A stretch of 9,261 nucleotides of DNA, taken from the NCBI GenBank assembly GCA_905372605.1, contig CAJPPQ010000047.1, forward strand, positions 1 through 9,261. Direction: 5' to 3'. This DNA is from Porphyromonadaceae bacterium (GTDB taxonomy: Bacteria > Bacteroidota > Bacteroidia > Bacteroidales > Paludibacteraceae). Positions 1-6,320 of the stretch are shown here, piece by piece. Positions within the stretch are counted from its first letter, which is position 1; each line of letters opens with the position of its first letter. Made by a program: the position numbers and the translations under genes. The notes under the pieces were generated by a model. The model saw only the letters and a list, made by a program, of their open reading frames with translations, made no database searches and was not told the origin of the DNA.

Positions 1-225
1 ATAACAAAAGTATCCTTCGGCATTTTTTACTATTACATACCCATCTATCGATGTGAAATAGTGTTGCCTCTCGTCGCCAAAAAGCCGAATAGTGATGGTA
101 TCTCCATTCGGCTGTGCCACTTTTATCGGATATGGCGTAGCCGGTACACGACTTGGCGACTGACCAAACATATAAGTGCTTAATCCAAAGCCACAAAACA
201 GCATCAATATTAATATCTTTTTCAT
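1..225 (-). CDS. M6-family metalloprotease, N-terminal part only (cut by window edge)
   Basis: Reading leftward from an ATG at 225-223 there are 75 open codons up to the first base of the window, so only the N-terminus is visible. Residues 1-21 are a signal peptide (MKKILILMLF start, small residues before a likely cut between MFG and Q22), so the product is exported. Residues 27-75 contain the pattern VPATPYPIKVAQPNGDT, then FGDERQHYF and DGYVIVKNAEGYF. I recognise this as the N-terminal region of Bacteroidetes M6 (immune inhibitor A-like) secreted metalloproteases. The zinc-binding HExxH motif would lie outside the window, so catalytic competence cannot be judged. The start is supported by an upstream AGGTG. 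The gene follows the small RHH-like gene by 15 bp on the same strand and is probably co-transcribed with it. The family call rests on remembered pattern similarity. Confidence 0.75.
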   Translation of the reverse strand, partial: MKKILILMLFCGFGLSTYMFGQSPSRVPATPYPIKVAQPNGDTITIRLFGDERQHYFTSIDGYVIVKNAEGYFCY

Positions 226-230
226 ACAAT

Positions 231-235
231 CACCT
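231..235 (-). promoter_or_regulatory. Shine-Dalgarno-like site of the M6 protease gene
   Basis: On the minus strand AGGTG lies 5 bases before the ATG at 225. It falls in the short gap after the stop codon of the 66-codon gene. It stands out because the other gene starts in this window show A/T-rich leaders with no such match, which is normal for Bacteroidetes. It supports both the chosen start and independent translation initiation of the protease on a shared message. Confidence 0.45.
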
Positions 236-240
236 ATTTA

Positions 241-441
241 TCAATCAAATAACGTAGGACTATAGTTATAAAGTTGTTGTAACACCGACTTTATTACAGT
301 CTCTCTAAAGAACTTACTTTTACTGGCTATATTGTTTTTCGCACAAAAACTCTCAACGAATCTATTTTCTTCGTCGTTCAAAGACACTACTACTCTATGA
401 CAACGAGGAGATTTGCGATTCTTAGTCGTAATTTTACTCAT
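241..441 (-). CDS. Small ribbon-helix-helix-like protein, probable DNA-binding regulator
   Basis: This is a 66-residue protein of unknown family. The N-terminus (residues 1-16) is basic, with KITTKNRKSPRCHR. It is followed by a short alternating strand RVVVSL (16-21), a polar helix NDEENRFVESFCAKNN (22-37) and a second helix beginning ASKSKFFRETVIKSVLQ (39-55). Strand-helix-helix with this spacing is the layout of ribbon-helix-helix DNA-binding proteins, seen in antitoxins, relaxosome accessory proteins and small repressors. The C-terminal tail QLYNYSPTLFD has no recognisable motif. It lies 15 bp upstream of the M6 protease gene on the same strand. A -7 box (466-473) fits transcription from just upstream. 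A regulatory role toward itself or the protease is inference. It could also be an orphan mobilisation-type RHH protein, although no mobile-element genes are near. Confidence 0.6.
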   Translation of the reverse strand: MSKITTKNRKSPRCHRVVVSLNDEENRFVESFCAKNNIASKSKFFRETVIKSVLQQLYNYSPTLFD

Positions 442-465
442 CTATACACTGCATAAATCGGAGTG

Positions 466-494
466 CAAATTTACAAAAAATAGTGCATTTACAA
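466..494 (-). promoter_or_regulatory. Promoter of the RHH-like gene (Bacteroidetes type)
   Basis: On the minus strand TAAATTTG occupies 473-466, matching the Bacteroidetes -7 consensus TAnnTTTG. A TTG (494-492) lies 18 bases upstream as a partial -33 element. Transcription would start around 458-461, giving a leader of about 20 bases before the ATG at 441. A second TAAATTTG at 512-505 could be an alternative -7 box but has no well-placed -33 partner. The call is by motif and position only. Confidence 0.5.
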
Positions 495-556
495 TACACA
501 TACCCAAATTTACGGTTGTAGCACAACTTTTTCTTAGCAACCATAGACTTATCTCT

Positions 557-1156
557 CTACAATTGCCCTGCCTCTACAAGTACAATTACACGCTCTATTA
601 CAGCGTCTTCTTCTTTTGTACCGTATTTTGTTTTTAGGTCTGCTCCGAGCACCACGGCAAATACCTGCCAAAACCCTGCACTAAACGACCCACGATATGC
701 CTTGATAAGCTCGTAAGAAGTGTTGTTGGTCTCTCTATCGAGCAGACGTATAATCAGTTTGCCCTGATTCAAAGTGAGGTCTTTAAACTTGGTTTCGTTC
801 TCTTTGTATATGCGTTTTTCGAAATTCTTCATATATGCATCGCGACTTGCTTTGTCGGGCATCGACATCAGGGCTTCATTGGTCTTGTCCATCACCTTAC
901 GGATATGGCGTACATAAGGCAATACCACCTTTACGTCGCGTACCGTACGCCAATAAAACTGCTCCTCTTTCTTATTCTTGAATTTCAGAGGCGGATAGCA
1001 ATAGTATGTCGGTAAAACGAAGAAAGGTATCGTATCGTTTCCTACTATAATAGCCTGAACCACAGACAACGCCGGCTCTGCCGAGTTTGACTGACCGTAA
1101 ACCGAGAAGCTACCGACGGCAAACGCCACTACTACTAACACTCTAAAAATCTTCAT
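557..1156 (-). CDS. DUF4294 family exported protein
   Basis: A 199-residue protein of the DUF4294 family, known from Bacteroidetes and without an established function. Residues 1-21 form a signal peptide (hydrophobic VLVVVAFAVGSFSV, likely cut after VYG), so it probably enters the periplasm. The mature part has the family pattern: EEQFYWRTVRDVKVVLPYV (65-82), a long charged helical stretch (85-125), then LTLNQGKLIIRLLDRET (127-143) and SYELIKAYRGSFSAGFWQ (147-164). It ends with LKTKYG and an acidic segment. The length is normal for the family. It lies 99 bp after folP on the same strand. I see no TAnnTTTG box in that gap, so read-through from folP is likely. A 15-bp palindrome lies in its leader. 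The downstream gap before the RHH-like gene has its own promoter. The family call is by recalled motif, and no biochemical role is claimed. Confidence 0.8.
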   Translation of the reverse strand: MKIFRVLVVVAFAVGSFSVYGQSNSAEPALSVVQAIIVGNDTIPFFVLPTYYCYPPLKFKNKKEEQFYWRTVRDVKVVLPYVRHIRKVMDKTNEALMSMPDKASRDAYMKNFEKRIYKENETKFKDLTLNQGKLIIRLLDRETNNTSYELIKAYRGSFSAGFWQVFAVVLGADLKTKYGTKEEDAVIERVIVLVEAGQL

Positions 1157-1164
1157 CTTGCCAA

Positions 1165-1179
1165 ATACAATTATTGTAT
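1165..1179. repeat. 15-bp perfect palindrome in the leader of the DUF4294 gene
   Basis: ATACAAT, one central base, then ATTGTAT forms an exact 7-1-7 inverted repeat that ends 9 bases upstream of the ATG at 1156. It could be an operator half-site pair, or a weak RNA hairpin close to the ribosome-binding region. Being AT-rich, it may also be chance. Confidence 0.4.
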
Positions 1180-1255
1180 CTTTACATCTGAGAATGTATT
1201 AGATTTCACTACGTATCGATAGTTTAATACAAATCAAGCTAATACCGATACACAT

Positions 1256-2113
1256 TTAAGCGCTCTGTGTGGATTTCTTATAGAAATCTACCAATTTTAC
1301 AGCCTCTACCGCCTCTTTTACATCGTGGACTCTCAGTATATTAGCTCCATTTAGTAGGGCTAACGTATTTAGCACCGTCGTACCGTTGAGGGCTTCTTGG
1401 GGAGTAGTACCCAGTACTTTGTTTATCATCGACTTACGAGAGATACCTGTTAGTATCGGCAGTTCGAAACATTCGAATACTTTTTGAGCGGCAAGAAGAG
1501 TATAATTTTGTTCGAGAGTCTTGGCAAATCCAAACCCTAAGTCGATGATAATATCAGACTTAAAGCCAGCCGAACGCAGGAGAGAGATTTTCTGAGCAAA
1601 ATACTTCAAAACATCACTCACAACATCGTCATAATCAGTCATATTCATCATCGTCGACGGCGTACCTCTCGTGTGCATAAGTATATATGGTACGCCAAGG
1701 CGAGCCACAGTGTCGAACATCTTTTCGTCGATACTTCCGCCCGAAATATCGTTTATTATATCTATACCATACGTTTTCACCGACTTATCTGCTATTTCGG
1801 ATCTAAACGTATCTACCGATATGGGAATATCGGGATAGTTTTTGCATATCGTATTGAGTGCTAAATCGATACGCTGCCATTCATCGTCTTCGCTTACATG
1901 AGCAGCTCCGGGGCGTGTAGAATATCCTCCGATATCTATAATATCAGCACCTTCGGATATTGCTCTGCCGACATTCGATACGATATCGGCTTCCGACAAT
2001 GCTCGGCTTCCTTCGAAAAAAGAGTCGGGTGTAATGTTTACAATTGCCATTATCAGAGGCTTTTCCAGACTTACAACTTGTTTTTTCAATATTATGGTTT
2101 TGACTATTTCCAT
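1256..2113 (-). CDS. folP: Dihydropteroate synthase
   Basis: Cytoplasmic enzyme of folate synthesis that joins 6-hydroxymethyl-7,8-dihydropterin diphosphate to p-aminobenzoate to give 7,8-dihydropteroate; it is the target of sulfonamides. The 285 residues carry the expected TIM-barrel motifs in order: NITPDSF (26-32), DIGGYSTRPGA (60-70), SVDTF (99-103), NDISGG (121-126), MHTRG (146-150), DLGFGFAKT (191-199), the phosphate-binding SRKS (225-228) and RVHDV (261-265). Length and motif set are normal, so the enzyme should be active. The ATG at 2113 gives a 21-residue lead into the barrel; a later in-frame Met at residue 22 would cut into the first strand. It is divergent from parA, with a -7 box at 2149-2142. 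In many Bacteroidales folP is followed by a diadenylate cyclase gene, whereas here a DUF4294 gene follows. Confidence 0.97.
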   Translation of the reverse strand: MEIVKTIILKKQVVSLEKPLIMAIVNITPDSFFEGSRALSEADIVSNVGRAISEGADIIDIGGYSTRPGAAHVSEDDEWQRIDLALNTICKNYPDIPISVDTFRSEIADKSVKTYGIDIINDISGGSIDEKMFDTVARLGVPYILMHTRGTPSTMMNMTDYDDVVSDVLKYFAQKISLLRSAGFKSDIIIDLGFGFAKTLEQNYTLLAAQKVFECFELPILTGISRKSMINKVLGTTPQEALNGTTVLNTLALLNGANILRVHDVKEAVEAVKLVDFYKKSTQSA

Positions 2114-2132
2114 TATCGAGAGTATTATTACT

Positions 2133-2149
2133 ATTTTGCAGCAAAATTA
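2133..2149 (-). promoter_or_regulatory. folP promoter with overlapping palindrome
   Basis: On the minus strand TAATTTTG (2149-2142) matches the -7 consensus TAnnTTTG and lies 28 bases before the folP ATG. A clear -33 TTTG is missing; the nearest TTG is at 2175-2173 with a 23-base spacer. A perfect 7-1-7 palindrome, ATTTTGC-A-GCAAAAT (2133-2147), overlaps the -7 box and the expected start of transcription. That is where a repressor would act, but no regulator can be named. Confidence 0.5.
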
Positions 2150-2329
2150 ATAAATAATACTTGCCATACACACAACACCACACAAGCCGCCGATTCGATA
2201 CTCCAACAAATTATTCCGATATTATTTCATCACTGACTATAAACACCTTACACAAATAGGATTACACTCTAACAAAAAAAACTCGATTTATTTTTGTTTT
2301 TTTAAGACAGCGATTATATAGAAAAATAG

Positions 2330-2337
2330 TAAATTTG
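2330..2337 (+). promoter_or_regulatory. parA -7 promoter box
   Basis: TAAATTTG fits the Bacteroidetes -7 consensus and lies 38 bases before the parA ATG, so the leader would be about 30 bases. The expected -33 position (near 2305) is T-rich but lacks an exact TTTG, so this is a partial match. It probably drives parA-parB-DUF5683 and perhaps the transglycosylase, because no similar box appears in the gaps between those genes. Confidence 0.5.
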
Positions 2338-2375
2338 CCAGATAGTATTTATTTATAGTTACACTTAATATTAAT

Positions 2376-3152
2376 ATGGGGAAAATTATTGCATTAGCAA
2401 ACCAGAAAGGTGGTGTAGGTAAGACTACTACAAGTATCAATCTTGCAGCCTCATTAGCCTCGTTGGGTAAAAAGGTATTGGTTGTAGACGCCGACCCTCA
2501 AGCAAATACATCGTCGGGATTGGGTATAGATGTAGCAAATATCAAAACAACTATATATGAATGCCTTGCCGACGATATTGATCCCAAAACGGCAATACTG
2601 AAAACCGATTTCAAAGACTTAGACCTTATACCGTCGCATATCAACTTAGTTGGTGCAGAGATAGAGATGATAGAGATAGAAGACCGCGAAAAAAGGCTCA
2701 AAAACGTATTGAATATCATAAAACCCGACTATGACTATATCCTTATCGACTGTGCTCCGTCGCTCGGACTGATAGTGGTCAACTGTCTGACGGCTGCCGA
2801 TAGCGTAATTATCCCCGTACAATGTGAGTATTTTGCCCTCGAGGGAATCGGTAAACTACTAAATACTATTAAGATAATAAAAAACAAACTGAATCCTGAC
2901 CTTAATATCGAAGGCTTTCTGCTCACTATGTACGATTCTCGTTTGCGGTACGCCAATCAGGTTGCAAATGAGGTAAGAAGCCATTTTGCCGATTTGGTAT
3001 TCGATACGATGATTACAAGGAATGTAAAGCTATCTGAATCGACATCGTACGGACAGCCTGTAATGGTTTACGATAAAGAATCGAAAGGCTCTACCGACTA
3101 TATCAGATTAGCTAATGAACTAATAGATAAGAATAACAAAAAAAGTCAATAA
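2376..3152 (+). CDS. parA: Chromosome-partitioning ATPase ParA (Soj family)
   Basis: A 258-residue P-loop ATPase of the Soj/MinD group. ATP-bound dimers coat the nucleoid and ParB-parS complexes stimulate hydrolysis, which moves origins apart. It has the deviant Walker A KGGVGKTT (11-18) with the signature lysine K11, the A' segment VLVVDADPQAN (34-44, D40 catalytic region), and Walker B YILIDCAPSL (121-130). PVQCEYFALEG (147-157) and TRNVKLSES (214-222) are also typical of chromosomal ParA. It lacks the N-terminal helix-turn-helix extension of plasmid type Ia ParAs, and its length is that of chromosomal type. It is followed by parB after 10 bp, so the two are co-transcribed. A -7 box at 2330 precedes it. 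Nothing is truncated. Confidence 0.96.
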   Translation: MGKIIALANQKGGVGKTTTSINLAASLASLGKKVLVVDADPQANTSSGLGIDVANIKTTIYECLADDIDPKTAILKTDFKDLDLIPSHINLVGAEIEMIEIEDREKRLKNVLNIIKPDYDYILIDCAPSLGLIVVNCLTAADSVIIPVQCEYFALEGIGKLLNTIKIIKNKLNPDLNIEGFLLTMYDSRLRYANQVANEVRSHFADLVFDTMITRNVKLSESTSYGQPVMVYDKESKGSTDYIRLANELIDKNNKKSQ

Positions 3153-3162
3153 ACTACGTATA

Positions 3163-4044
3163 ATGAAAAAACAAGCATTAGGAAGAGGTCTCAATGCTCT
3201 GATAAATACCGAAGAGGTAAAGACAGAAGGAAGTACCAATATCAATGAAATTGATATTGAACTGATTGAGGCTAATCCCAATCAACCAAGAACAGACTTT
3301 GACGAAGACGAATTGGCTGAACTATCGGACTCTATAAAAGAGGTCGGAATCATTACGCCCATAACGCTGAGAAAGATAGACGAATCTCATTATCAGATTA
3401 TCGCGGGCGAACGACGTTATAGAGCTGCGAAAATGGCAGGACTCAAGAAAATGCCAGCATACATACGTACCGCCAACGATGAACAGACACAAGTAATGGC
3501 TCTGATAGAAAATATCCAAAGAGCAGACTTAAATGCCATGGATATAGCTCTTGGCTATCAGAAGGCTATGACCGACTTCGACCTTACTCAAGAAAAATTG
3601 AGCAATAAAATCGGTAAAAATCGTGCTACTATCGCCAATTTTCTCAGACTACTCAAGCTACCGGCAGAGATACAGTTAGGTCTCAGAGACAGAAAAATAG
3701 ATATGGGGCACGCTAAGGCTATCTTAGGACTCAGCGATAATACTGCTGCACAAATAAAGGTATATCACGAAGTCATCAACAACAATCTTACTGTAAGAGA
3801 TACCGAAGCATTGGTAAAAAAGATATCGCTTAAAGGCGATACCGCTGCTATCGGCAATAACAAGCCTCCTCGTTTTGTGTCGGAAGAGTACACCAAGCTC
3901 AAAGACGAACTCACACAACTCTTTAACACAAGAGTAAGCCTACAATACAACGAGCAAGGTAAAGGGAAAATATCGTTGTCGTTCGATTCGGACGACGATC
4001 TGATGAGAATAATGTCGATTTTAGATAAACTTAAAATAGATTGA
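3163..4044 (+). CDS. parB: Chromosome-partitioning protein ParB (Spo0J family)
   Basis: A 293-residue CTP-dependent DNA clamp that loads at parS sites, spreads along DNA and activates ParA. The N-terminal LGRGLNALI (6-14) is the usual ParA-contacting peptide. The CTP-binding fold shows NPNQPRTDFDE (38-48), AGERRYRAAK (81-90) and ENIQRADLNAMDIA (116-129), so the GERRxR and ENxQR boxes are intact. The helix-turn-helix covers LTQEKLSNKIGKNRATIANFLRLLKLP (141-167). The C-terminal dimerisation domain runs from about 238 to 293. No parS-like palindrome (centre CACGTG) is visible in this window, so its binding sites lie elsewhere. Its stop codon TGA overlaps the proposed TTG start of the next gene by four bases, indicating translational coupling. 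Confidence 0.96.
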   Translation: MKKQALGRGLNALINTEEVKTEGSTNINEIDIELIEANPNQPRTDFDEDELAELSDSIKEVGIITPITLRKIDESHYQIIAGERRYRAAKMAGLKKMPAYIRTANDEQTQVMALIENIQRADLNAMDIALGYQKAMTDFDLTQEKLSNKIGKNRATIANFLRLLKLPAEIQLGLRDRKIDMGHAKAILGLSDNTAAQIKVYHEVINNNLTVRDTEALVKKISLKGDTAAIGNNKPPRFVSEEYTKLKDELTQLFNTRVSLQYNEQGKGKISLSFDSDDDLMRIMSILDKLKID

Positions 4045-4769
4045 AGTACAAAATAAGAGTGTTGTTGTTTGTAGCTGCGGCATGCATTGTATCGAGCGAT
4101 GTGGACGGAATAAATATTTTTTTGTATTCCGTAGATACCGCAGATACAAATATCGACAAAGTATTTACGTATCGAAACGATTCTATTACAATAGTTACCG
4201 CCGATACCGTAAAGCAGAGCGACAACATACGCTTAATAAATACCTATAATATAGGCGATAGTATCACTATTGGCATCAAATCGAAGAAAAAACTATTTGT
4301 CCCTTCGCCAGACAAGGCAATGTGGTATGGGCTTATTTTCCCCGGACTGGGGCAAATATACAATCGTAGATATTGGAAACTACCTATCGTATACGGTGGA
4401 TTTGTCGGTTTAGCATACGGTATCAGTTGGCACGATAAATACTATCGGCAGTATCGGCAATACTATAGAGATATTACCGATACCAACCCGAATACAAAAA
4501 GTTACGAAGAGCTATACAATAAATACGGCTCAAGTGCCGTTACAGAATCGCAAATCAAAGACTATATGGACAATTTACGACGTTATCGCGATTTATACAT
4601 AATAGGTGTGGTAGCTTTTTATGCGATAACGGTACTCGACGCTTTTGTAGATGCCTCTTTGGCTAACTTCGACATTTCGCCGGACTTATCTATGAGGGTA
4701 TCTGCTACAATGTTACCAAATTATGATAAATCGGTAAGTCCGGCTATGAAAGTAAATATTAGTTTCTAA
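4041..4769 (+). CDS. DUF5683 membrane protein, non-ATG start
   Basis: A 242-residue protein of the Bacteroidetes DUF5683 family, function unknown. Residues 1-19 look like a signal sequence (KIRVLLFVAAACIV). A linker with several VxTADT-type segments follows (31-80). The domain then begins at VPSPDKAMWYGLIFPGLGQIYNRRYWKLP (87-115), where PGLGQIYN is the family hallmark. There are membrane segments near 114-130 and 186-202, with a tyrosine-rich charged region between them. It ends in DISPDLSMRV and a strand-like tail. The frame opens only after a stop at 4032-4034, and the first in-frame ATG is codon 94, inside the domain, so the start must be non-ATG. TTG at 4041, overlapping the parB stop as TTGA, is the best choice, with GTG at 4059 as second choice. 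It sits between parB and a lytic transglycosylase, as in many Bacteroidetes. An envelope role is inferred. Confidence 0.8.
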   Translation: MKYKIRVLLFVAAACIVSSDVDGINIFLYSVDTADTNIDKVFTYRNDSITIVTADTVKQSDNIRLINTYNIGDSITIGIKSKKKLFVPSPDKAMWYGLIFPGLGQIYNRRYWKLPIVYGGFVGLAYGISWHDKYYRQYRQYYRDITDTNPNTKSYEELYNKYGSSAVTESQIKDYMDNLRRYRDLYIIGVVAFYAITVLDAFVDASLANFDISPDLSMRVSATMLPNYDKSVSPAMKVNISF

Positions 4770-4825
4770 AAGTTTCGTTTATTGTTAAATCTAAAAGTAT
4801 TCTGAATTAAATGCGTTAAGTTATT

Positions 4826-6139
4826 ATGGCAAGGAAAAGTATTGTATTGTTATTGTTTATAAGTGCCGTCGTATGTGGTAATACGTATGCCAACAACGAC
4901 AAAAAAAACATTTGGGCTAAGTATCAGCCGATAGTTATCGATACGGTAGTAATAGTACCTACTGATTACGAGAAGGCTATATTCGACTTTATGAACGAAT
5001 GGTATATAAAAAAAACGGAGTCTTCAAAATGTAAAAGAGATAGCTTAAAGCCAGTATTTTACGACGATAAAACATATATAGATCGTTTGCAAAAACTACC
5101 GTATCGTATCGAAATGCCATACAACAACGTAGTACGATTATTTATAAATAAATATGCCGAACGTATAAGGCAAGTAGAGTATATGACCGGACTCGGAGAG
5201 CGATACTATTTTTCTATATTCGAACACGCTTTGGCTAAGTACGACTTACCCTTGGAACTCAGATTTTTACCTATCATAGAATCGGCTCTTAATCCCAAAG
5301 CAATTTCGAGTGCCGGAGCAGGTGGATTGTGGCAATTTATGATCGGAACAGGCAAAATGTACGACTTGGAAATCAACTCTTTGGTCGACGACAGATTCGA
5401 TCCCAGAAAGTCGTCGGACGCTGCGGCTCGCTATCTGAGAGATCTTTATACAATATACAACGATTGGCATTTGGTAATAGCCGCCTACAACTGCGGACCG
5501 GGAAATGTGGCACGCGCCATCAGAAAATCGGGCGGTAAAACAGGGTATTGGGATATATATCCGTATCTACCGAAAGAGACTCGTGGATATGTACCTATCT
5601 TTATTGCAGCAAATTACATTATGAATTATTACAATAAGCACAATGTATGTCCGGCGATACCTGCCTTCATACAGGCAACCGACACGGTGGTAATAAATAA
5701 ACGTCTTCATCTGATGCAAGTAGCTAATATACTGAATATTCCAATAGAAGAATTGCGGTTCTACAATCCTCAGTACAAACGAGATATAATTCCCGGCGAC
5801 ATAAAGCCTTATAGCATAGTATTGCCAATGAACAAGATTCAGGCTTTCTCAAATAATATAGATACCATATTTGCACACAACGCCGACAATCTGACAAAGA
5901 AACAAGTTATAGCCGAGCCCGCAACCGTTAAACACGATAGCATTCAGTCTCATAACAAAAACAAATCGAAATCTCGAAAAAATAAATCGTCGGCTACCAC
6001 TTCGTATAAAGTGCGAAAAGGTGAAAATCTTAGCACTATAGCTCATAAAAATAATACAACTGTAGCAAAAATCAAAAAAGCCAATGGCTTATCGTCCGAC
6101 AACATCAGAGAAGGTCAACAACTCAAAATACCCAAATAA
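4826..6139 (+). CDS. mltD: Membrane-bound lytic murein transglycosylase, MltD-like, with LysM
   Basis: A 437-residue exported enzyme that cleaves the MurNAc-GlcNAc bond of peptidoglycan non-hydrolytically, forming 1,6-anhydro ends. Residues 1-22 are a signal peptide (IVLLLFISAVVCG). C17 lies in the signal region, but the lipobox is poor, so lipidation is uncertain. The SLT domain runs from about 125 to 270: ES (152-153, E152 the catalytic acid), SSAGAGGLWQF (161-171), DDRFDPRKSSDAAARYL (188-204), AAYNCGPGNV (219-228), and YLPKETRGYVP (247-257). Residues 292-334 resemble a diverged LysM (LHLMQVANILNIPIEELRFYNP). A lysine/serine-rich linker (370-392) precedes a clear LysM (394-437), which binds glycan. 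It lies 56 bp after DUF5683, without an obvious promoter between them, and is likely the last gene of the parAB transcript. The symbol follows family resemblance to E. coli MltD. Confidence 0.9.
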   Translation: MARKSIVLLLFISAVVCGNTYANNDKKNIWAKYQPIVIDTVVIVPTDYEKAIFDFMNEWYIKKTESSKCKRDSLKPVFYDDKTYIDRLQKLPYRIEMPYNNVVRLFINKYAERIRQVEYMTGLGERYYFSIFEHALAKYDLPLELRFLPIIESALNPKAISSAGAGGLWQFMIGTGKMYDLEINSLVDDRFDPRKSSDAAARYLRDLYTIYNDWHLVIAAYNCGPGNVARAIRKSGGKTGYWDIYPYLPKETRGYVPIFIAANYIMNYYNKHNVCPAIPAFIQATDTVVINKRLHLMQVANILNIPIEELRFYNPQYKRDIIPGDIKPYSIVLPMNKIQAFSNNIDTIFAHNADNLTKKQVIAEPATVKHDSIQSHNKNKSKSRKNKSSATTSYKVRKGENLSTIAHKNNTTVAKIKKANGLSSDNIREGQQLKIPK

Positions 6140-6185
6140 ACAAATAACAGTCAGTCAAATACACATATAGTTAACGTCAATATAA

Positions 6186-6213
6186 CATACGACCTTTTGT
6201 ATGATAATCGTAT
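6186..6213 (+). other. Competing short hairpins after mltD, possible weak terminator
   Basis: CATAC (6186-6190) can pair with GTATG (6199-6203), or ATACGA (6187-6192) can pair with TCGTAT (6208-6213). The two stems exclude each other. Neither is followed by a proper run of T, so this is not a standard terminator. It lies just upstream of the rplO promoter. The rest of the 6140-6320 gap holds that promoter and an A/T-rich leader, and no gene. Confidence 0.25.
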
Positions 6214-6216
6214 ATA

Positions 6217-6248
6217 TTTGGCAATTAACTAAAAAAGACGTACCTTTG
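6217..6248 (+). promoter_or_regulatory. rplO-secY promoter, full Bacteroidetes consensus
   Basis: TTTG (6217-6220), a 20-base spacer, then TACCTTTG (6241-6248) is a complete match to the Bacteroidetes housekeeping promoter (TTTG at -33, TAnnTTTG at -7). Transcription should start around 6252-6256, leaving an A/T-rich leader of about 65 bases with no Shine-Dalgarno match before rplO. This shows that rplO-secY is transcribed independently of mltD. Confidence 0.85.
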
Positions 6249-6320
6249 CAGACTATTTTTGATAAAACACGATAAGTAGCAATAACAGTTTAATTAATAA
6301 TAATTTAAATACAAAACACA

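Noticed and set aside
413..637. A 74-codon plus-strand frame between the RHH-like and DUF4294 genes
   Set aside because: Overlaps both real genes antisense and would run through the promoter region; no recognisable features.
1213..1251. GTATCG and CGATAC arms in the folP-DUF4294 gap as a possible terminator
   Set aside because: Only six pairs across a 27-base loop and no T-run on the transcribed strand. CGATA/TATCG words are common throughout this window.
1898..2236. A 112-codon plus-strand frame across the folP start and the folP-parA gap
   Set aside because: Mostly antisense to folP, Tyr/Cys-rich, with no promoter box upstream; the gap sequence serves as two divergent promoters.
2114..2375. 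Possible replication origin or small RNA in the folP-parA gap
   Set aside because: No DnaA boxes (TTATnCACA), no repeats beyond the promoter palindrome, and no terminator-like hairpin to end a small RNA.
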